64,000 bases of DNA, taken from assembly GCF_000687475.1 (NCBI RefSeq), contig NC_057318.1:3596001-3660000 (forward strand), given 5' to 3'. The DNA comes from Ustilaginoidea virens (lineage: Eukaryota; Ascomycota; Sordariomycetes; Hypocreales; Clavicipitaceae). This document shows, piece by piece, positions 58,201 to 64,000 of the stretch; position 1 is the first letter of the stretch, and each line of letters starts with the position of its first letter. The position numbers and the translations under genes are program-made. The notes below the pieces were generated by a model. It made no database searches. It had not been told where the DNA came from and saw only the letters and a program-made list of their open reading frames with translations.

Positions 58201-59666
58201 GTCACCGTGGGTGGGACTGTAAAAAGCCGCACCTTGCGCTCCAGGCTGATTCCAGCAAGGGTCTTTATCTCCTTTAGGAAAGTTTGCGCATGCGCTGCCG
58301 AGCTCCTTGCCACCACCAGAGGCGGTGGATTCTTGGCCTTGAGAGACTGTTCGATGGGTATGGGGCTGATGTCCGACCATGCCCGGTGAATGTAGAAGAC
58401 TGGCGGGTGAAATTCGAACAGGATATTGGGGGTTACGTGCTTGCTATCGGCCGTGTTGACGGCCGTACGAACGATGGGGCTTTGGCCTTCTTTTATGCCG
58501 TACCAGTCCATGACCAAGTTCCAAGCATCCTCCGGGAACAGTTCAAAGTGTTCGAGACCTAGGCCGGGTAATAGGCGCACAAACGGCTTGGCGCTGGAAT
58601 CCTGAATCACCTCTAGCACGATATCCGAATTATCAACCGGTCCCAAGGATACATCTTCAGCAGCAACTGCTGAGGCAGATTTGGAGCCGCCCCGCAACGC
58701 GAGGGCCTTGTCAACCCATGTTCGCGATACTAAATACGCCACGGTGCCTTCTCGAACCGGGGCCTCGGCGAATGCTTTTAGAAGCATTTCGATGATTTTG
58801 ATCTGTTCCAGCAACGGAGGTTGAGCTATAAAAACAAGGCTGTCAGTCATTTGCGTCGGCTTCTTTGACGCAAATGTAGATAAAACTATCGCATGTTGGA
58901 CGCAGGAGAGCAGGGAAAGAGAGACGGAAAGGGCATTCAGCCGATTCCAGCTTGAATGGTTGAAAGGATTCATCTTACGTTGAGCCATGCAAGGTTCTTC
59001 TTGCCCGGATGCATCGGGGTTGTCGACGCTCATGGCACGTGAAAACTGCCTCGAGGACGCCTCCAACACGTCTCGGCCATGTTCAGAGCCATCGACATCC
59101 ATGATGCCATTCTCGGTCGGCGCGGTGTCTGGGTTCATACTTGACGCCCTTCTCTTCAGCGGTGACGAGGATCGATGAGGCAACTCTGCACCGCCATTCA
59201 TAATGGCTCTTCTAGGGACCGAAAAGGGAGAGTGGCTTCTGCCTGTGCACCCGAGAGAGCCTGTGTCGTCTCTGTCGTTTTCGAGAGACAACTCGGCGCA
59301 GGCAGAGGCACAAGGCGAAGAGGCGGTGGATGAAGCGTAGTCGGAGGAGACGAGGCCGGAAGCAAGGGTTTGCACGCGACGCGGTATGCTCAGAACGGGC
59401 AGTAAGTCTGGTTGGGAGAAGGGAGCTGTATCAGGCTCGAGTCCAGGTACTAAAGATTCGGCAGAGAAGGAGAGCGTAGGATCGTCATCGGGTTCGCACG
59501 AGGTCAAGATGGATTCAGAAGACGGCGAGCTGGCCGGGTCCAATTCTGCCGGGTAAGATTGCTGTGGGCGGGCGAGCTTTCTCTTCTTTGAGGAAGACGT
59601 CTTGAGAGCGAGCTGCCCGGGCAGCTCTTGGCGGTGGTTGGGTTTGGGCAGGGCAAGAGTTGACAA
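54589..59666 (-). CDS. UBP12: ubiquitin carboxyl-terminal hydrolase, DUSP-USP type (Ubp12/USP15-like)
   Basis: Four exons are visible on the minus strand: about 59666-58979, 58825-56127, 56061-55311 and 55193-54589. A disordered Ser/Pro-rich N-terminus precedes a DUSP domain (EQIKIIEMLLKAFAEAPVRE, GTVAYLVSRTWVDKA). The USP catalytic domain starts GVVGLHNLGNTCYMNSALQC (Cys box). It carries the zinc-ribbon half KCPECG and, further on, WYCPRCKEHRRASKK. It ends with the His box GGHYTGYAKNFVDGRWYNYND, joined to STAHVVSNPAAVV. A long acidic insert lies between the zinc halves. Such enzymes remove ubiquitin from proteins. The start is not settled. The open frame reaches 59666 without an ATG there, the first in-frame ATG is at 59201 (about 1,425 aa), and a small upstream exon is possible. 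Intron 1 (153 bp) is open and a multiple of three. Intron 3 holds an A29/T29 run. Confidence 0.9.
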
Positions 59667-61926
59667 GAGGCAACGCTGCAGAAACCTACTGCGTGTCGCA
59701 ACTCAAGACGCGACAGAGCCTCACGTATCAGTCAGTAATGGGCTTGGGGCGGCTCGGCAGTCGTGGTACAGGGAGATGAAAAAATCCAGGGAGTCAGGGA
59801 CTGTGTGAATCAGCAACAACCCCCCTCCGAGGGAAAGAAAGGAATTTCAGATTTTTGGGGGGGGGGGGTGTTACCAACTGCCCAAGTGGGTGATGTGGGT
59901 ACTTGACATGAAGCAAATAGGCGTTAGACCTACATGTACGGAGGACAGCGTAGACGATGCCGGCTGTATACCAAGGGGGTACAAGACAGCACAGGGCTTT
60001 TTGGGAAGGGTGGGGGAGGGGAGGGGAGGGGAGGGGGAGAAGGGCAAAACTTTACCATGCGGATACAGGCAAGGCAAGGCAAGGCAAGTTGGCCACAACA
60101 AACACGACGACAGCTGGGAGTCTGGTCAAAGGGACCCCCACTGATGGCAACTTGGCTGCAGGCTGACTGACGGCGAAAGGCACCAGACATAAACGCCACA
60201 CGTGCATGTGGCGAGGTAGTAAAGAGCTCAGGCAAGCCGGGTTTTTTTCTCGTTAGGGAATGGAGAAATTATGGTCAAGTTGACTGGGAGATATAGGTAC
60301 CTAATGTACCTAAGGTACCTGGGTTCGTTAATCGGAAAAAAAAAAGAAAAAAAAAAAAAGGCCTGTAAAGCGATGGGCAGCATCTTTTTGCAAGATGTCA
60401 ATGTTCCCCCTAGCAAAGAGGCATGTACCAAGCCGGTATCCGCCGTATTCCACCGCCGTAAGGCGCCTTACCTGCCCTTTCTGCGCTGCTGTAGGCAGTG
60501 GGCACCCAAGCACCAAGAAGGTACTCCGTACATACGACATGCCTGGTAGGTACCTAAGTGTTCAAGAGGTATTCGGAATAAACTCGGGACCCGCCCCAGC
60601 GACGGCAGCGACGGCAGCGAGAAAAGAGCTTCAGACGACAGAAGAGAAACTGCCAGGCACCTGCCAACTCCTTTCAAGTGCCTCTCGCGGAACCAATCCA
60701 GCAGGTAAGCTCAAACTCACTTACACACGCGGGGCAAAAATCATAAAACAAGCAAAAGCATCAAGCAAAAGCATCAAGCAAATTCTTCGAGCAAAAACTC
60801 AGATCAAGTTGGCCCTGGCAACCAACCCCCTGAGGCCACGCTTACAAGCTGGCCAACCCCCTTCCGCCGTCCTGGATCCACGCAGGTGCATGTGGGTTTT
60901 GGTTGCCCTACGTCAACTCGCATCGCAATCCCTCGCACCAACCCGCCCCCTTCCCCCCCCCACCTCTTCCCCAACGTCGTCCGTCACGTTCCAACTTCCA
61001 AGACTTACCAACCAGCTGAGACTACCAAGACAACCGAGACAACCCAGAGACTTCTTCACTTCTGACTTGCCCTTTCCCTCAAGAGTCCCTTCAAAGACGG
61101 TCAGGCACCTAGGCAATGGCACCGACTTTTTCATTCTGGCCGACAAAAACCGCTTTCCTCCACCAGTTCTGGACACCGAGCTCCAGCAATACCTTGACAT
61201 TGACGCCTCCGCTTCCTCGTCATAGCGCTGCATAGGGCCTGGGAGGCCTCAAACGTTTTCTTACTGCCAGTTGAAGTCATGGTCACTCGATGACCCATGC
61301 ATGGCTCGGAGAGTTCCCATTCTGCTTGCTTCACCAGCCGTACCAAACATCAAGTTTCAACGTGGCAATCAAGACACCACAAATCCCAGACATGGACAGG
61401 GAACTAGCTCATCTCCCACGTTTCCTACCCACTCTCATCTCATCTATACCGTCTGGTCTGGTCTACTCTAAACCCGTGTCATGAACCCATCATGGTGAGC
61501 ACTGCGTACTTTCCAAGCCCGTTACCAATCAATCCCCTCGTTTGTCTCATCACCGAAAATGCCCTCGGCGTATGCACCCATTGCCACAGCCCAGACTTCC
61601 GTGTAGACGACGTGCAAGACTTGTCCCGTACCCAAGTTCCTAAAATGTCGAGCCGCTCCAAACGTCGACGGTGACACGGTGGCACACTTGTGTATGCCTC
61701 TTGTACCGTAAACAATCTAATTTTTTTTTTTTTTGCGAATCCTCCCCGAGTTTCCGTGACAAAACTCCTGGCTGAAACATTCAACTTGGAGTAGTCTTGG
61801 GTCTCTCGACCAACTAAACCGGCCTATAGAGAGGTGCAGGCCAATGTGGCACCATGTCTTTCCCGACTCTCATCCACCTGCCTTACCCAATTCCTTTAGT
61901 CCCGGGTACTCCTAGCCCTGGTGCTG
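59667..61926. other. intergenic stretch, no firm gene
   Basis: This region lies between the 5' end of the ubiquitin protease and the 3' end of the M16 protease. It holds a G12 run (about 59857-59868), (GGGGA)n at 60008-60036, (GGCAA)n at 60068-60087 and CCTAAGGTACC motifs at 60294-60322 and 60545-60557. GTACTCCGTA lies at 60521-60530. A plus-strand frame of 111 codons (60890-61225) is discussed in the findings. Confidence 0.5.
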
Positions 61927-64000
61927 CTAAAGTTTGGGCTCGTTTTCTTCGAATTCGCTGATTGGTTTGACAGGCCGTGCCCCAGAGCTAGCCGGTAGAC
62001 CAGCCCTGAATTGACGCACATCCGTGATTTCCCGGGCCGCATCGACTGCCGACATCTCATCCGTCGGTCCGTTCACCACCTCATTGTTCGCGTCTTGGCT
62101 GAGGCCCATCTCCTTGACTTGCAACACTATCTTCTCTACCTCGTCTGCAGGTACGTCATCAAGCTTCTCCAGATGGCTCCGAAGTAGGTCAACGCTTTGC
62201 CTATTCTCTTGAGGTACGTTGGCGACGCCGCAGTTGGCCAAGAGCTTCAGGATCTTGCCGTCAAGGTCGCCTGCACCGCGGGCCTTGAGGTGAACCGAGA
62301 TTCGAGCTCGACTAGGAGATGATGGGTTGAGGTAGGTGTGGTAGAATTCGACCATTTCGGCCTTGGTAAGAGCCTTGACGTGGGTAGCGTCCTGTTGGGC
62401 TGTTCATCAAGTTAAAAAAAGTTAGCAAAGGGCGGCGCATGCTGTTTTTTCTTCGTCTGCTGATGCAACAGTTAAGGGAAAAGAGGATAGGGAAAGGGAG
62501 GGAGGGAGGGAGGTGTGGTAGGCTGGAGGTTGCGTACCCTGTTCGAAGTCGTAATACTCGGTTGAAATTTGTGCCCAGTGTCTTCCGGACTCTTGATCAA
62601 GATTTCGGAGTTTCTCGAGTCGCTTGATGACGAGACTTCGCTTATGGCCTTCAAAGTCGGTCTCGCTCATCTTTTCCAGCATCTTTCCAAACTGGACCAA
62701 GAAAGCCTCAATACGTCTATCGAGGTATTCGGGTGTTTTTTCGCTCTGCACCAGGAAACGGAACCCGCATGTCCTGTCATAGATACGCATGCCAGAAAAC
62801 ACAATGTAGCCAAGCTGCTCCTTGGTTCTTAGCTGGTCAAAGGCGGGTTCGTGAATCATCTGCTCGGCCAACATGGTCTTGACCCGTACTTGACGATCGC
62901 CACGGCAACCTACGTAAAACCATGTCTCGACACAATGATTGACATTGGCTGGGTCCTTGAGATCCCTCTTGTAAACGAAATTGGATCCAGGGGGAAGGAT
63001 CAGCGATCGTATAATGGGCCATTGAGATTCAGGGAGCATGCGAGGCCGCAAGGTCGATTCCAGCAGGTCAGTAATCTTGAGCGCGTCGCTCCTGTACATG
63101 TTTCCGTGCACATAGACCTCCACGTACAACTGAGACAGCAATTGTCTACGGAAGAGTCGTACAGCCTCGGCGGTAACATTCGGAAGCTCTGCGGCAAGTT
63201 CCTCCACAATGTATTCGCGCTCGGCATTCAACCAGTTCGTGTAATGACCAACCTGCTGGTATGACGATTGCAGCTGCCAGTTTTGGTACCCACGTGTCAA
63301 ACGTTCCTTGAGAATTTCGAACCGGGCATCCTTGATGTCAAGATCTCTCATGGTAACAGCCACTTGCTCCAGCAAGACGGGAAGCTTATCGTTGTATCCA
63401 GATATGTCCAAAGACAATCCACGGCAATCCATTAACACGGAATACTGAAGGCCTGCTAGCTCGGCATCGTACGAGTACTCCTCCAGTGCATCCCGGACAA
63501 GTTCGGTGAAGAGCTTTGCCTTGACGCAGTTCTCCGCAGAGTCATAGACGATGGGGTTTATCAGGTTGACTATGACATTGGCCTTGGGCACCCAGAATGT
63601 GTCATCCTTCTTCCACCAGGTCCGCGCAGCTTGATCATTACGTAAAACTCGAGGGGCCAGGGCGGGTTGAGCAATGTCCTTCTTCTCAACCTCGAGTTTG
63701 TTGGGTATGAAGTTGTTCTTGTGGGGCAGATGTAGATCTGGGAGGCGCTTGTCCTTGGATAGGTTGACAGCCAGTTTCAGCTCGTCCATAAGATCTGCGG
63801 GAATCTTGTCATAGCTGTATTCAGTTCCGTACCACTTCTCCTTCTTGTCCCAGTGGCCCGGGAAATTGCGGGAGACAAGGGTCATCTTGAGGTTTTCCGG
63901 TCGCACCTTTTCCAACGCTTGTGCAATGGCGGCAGGGTCAAAGGATCGCAGACGGCCTTGCCCGCTGAGCAACCACTCGCGAGGGAGAGGTTTCTGCATG
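61927..64000 (-). CDS. STE23: M16 zinc protease, insulin-degrading-enzyme-like (Ste23), C-terminal half; N-terminus beyond window
   Basis: Two exons are visible on the minus strand: 64000-62538 (open to the right edge) and 62399-61927, joined in phase 1 (EQ-A-QQDATHVKAL). Residues resemble the middle and C-terminal M16 domains of insulysin and yeast Ste23: WWKKDDTFWVPKANV, NYLD-like SLDISGYNDKL, NWLNAEREYIVEELAAELPN, VETWFYVGCRGDRQVR, RTKEQLGYIVFSGMRIYD and an SRARISVHLKARG region. The catalytic HxxEH site belongs to the first domain and is not in the window. Ste23-type enzymes clip small peptides inside a closed chamber and in yeast help mature a-factor. The C-terminus (EENEPKL) shows no peroxisomal signal. 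Confidence 0.92.

Overview
The window looks like nuclear DNA of a filamentous ascomycete, most likely a sordariomycete and probably of the order Hypocreales. Genes are split by short introns of about 50-150 bp with GTRNGT donors and CTAAC-type branch sites. The gene families are those of Pezizomycotina (YTP1-like, class I cAMP phosphodiesterase, fungal aminopeptidase P, long-chain alcohol oxidase). One transposon island carries the TpA-rich, stop-filled look of repeat-induced point mutation (RIP). The species call is inference.

Left part (1-24 kb): a YTP1-like membrane protein cut by the left edge, a LACTB2-like metallo-beta-lactamase-fold hydrolase, a mitochondrial carrier, an Rsc1/Rsc2-type bromodomain-BAH protein, a FUN14-family protein, aminopeptidase P, ribosomal protein uL11 (RPL12), SKP1, ribosomal protein eL39 (RPL39, 51 aa in three exons), the Golgi GTPase ARL1, and an unrecognised proline/glycine-rich protein. 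Most exon joins were resolved from splice sites and reading phase. Weak points are the last exon of FUN14, one intron of the RSC gene and the start of the ubiquitin protease.

24.0-29.6 kb is a long stretch without a convincing gene, full of simple repeats and two recurring palindromic motifs. A four-exon long-chain fatty alcohol oxidase (GMC family) follows at 29.6-32.2 kb.

33.4-46.3 kb is a three-layer nested insertion. The outer element is about 12.9 kb. It has 109-bp terminal inverted repeats and a 9-bp target duplication (CATGCATCG), which fits a Mutator-like DNA transposon. Inside it lies a minus-strand Ty1/copia element with 342-bp LTRs and a 5-bp duplication (CTTCT). Inside that, between gag and protease, sits a solo LTR with its own duplication (ATATC). 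All inner reading frames are broken by stops. Neither reading frame in the arms of the outer element could be assigned to a family.

Right part (46-64 kb): a high-affinity cAMP phosphodiesterase, a 4-kb gene-poor stretch, a DUSP-USP ubiquitin protease (Ubp12-like), another gene-poor stretch, and the C-terminal half of an M16 insulin-degrading-enzyme-like protease (Ste23-like) running off the right edge. The genes are housekeeping and signalling genes with no obvious shared pathway. I see no biosynthetic cluster, CRISPR array or convincing tRNA.
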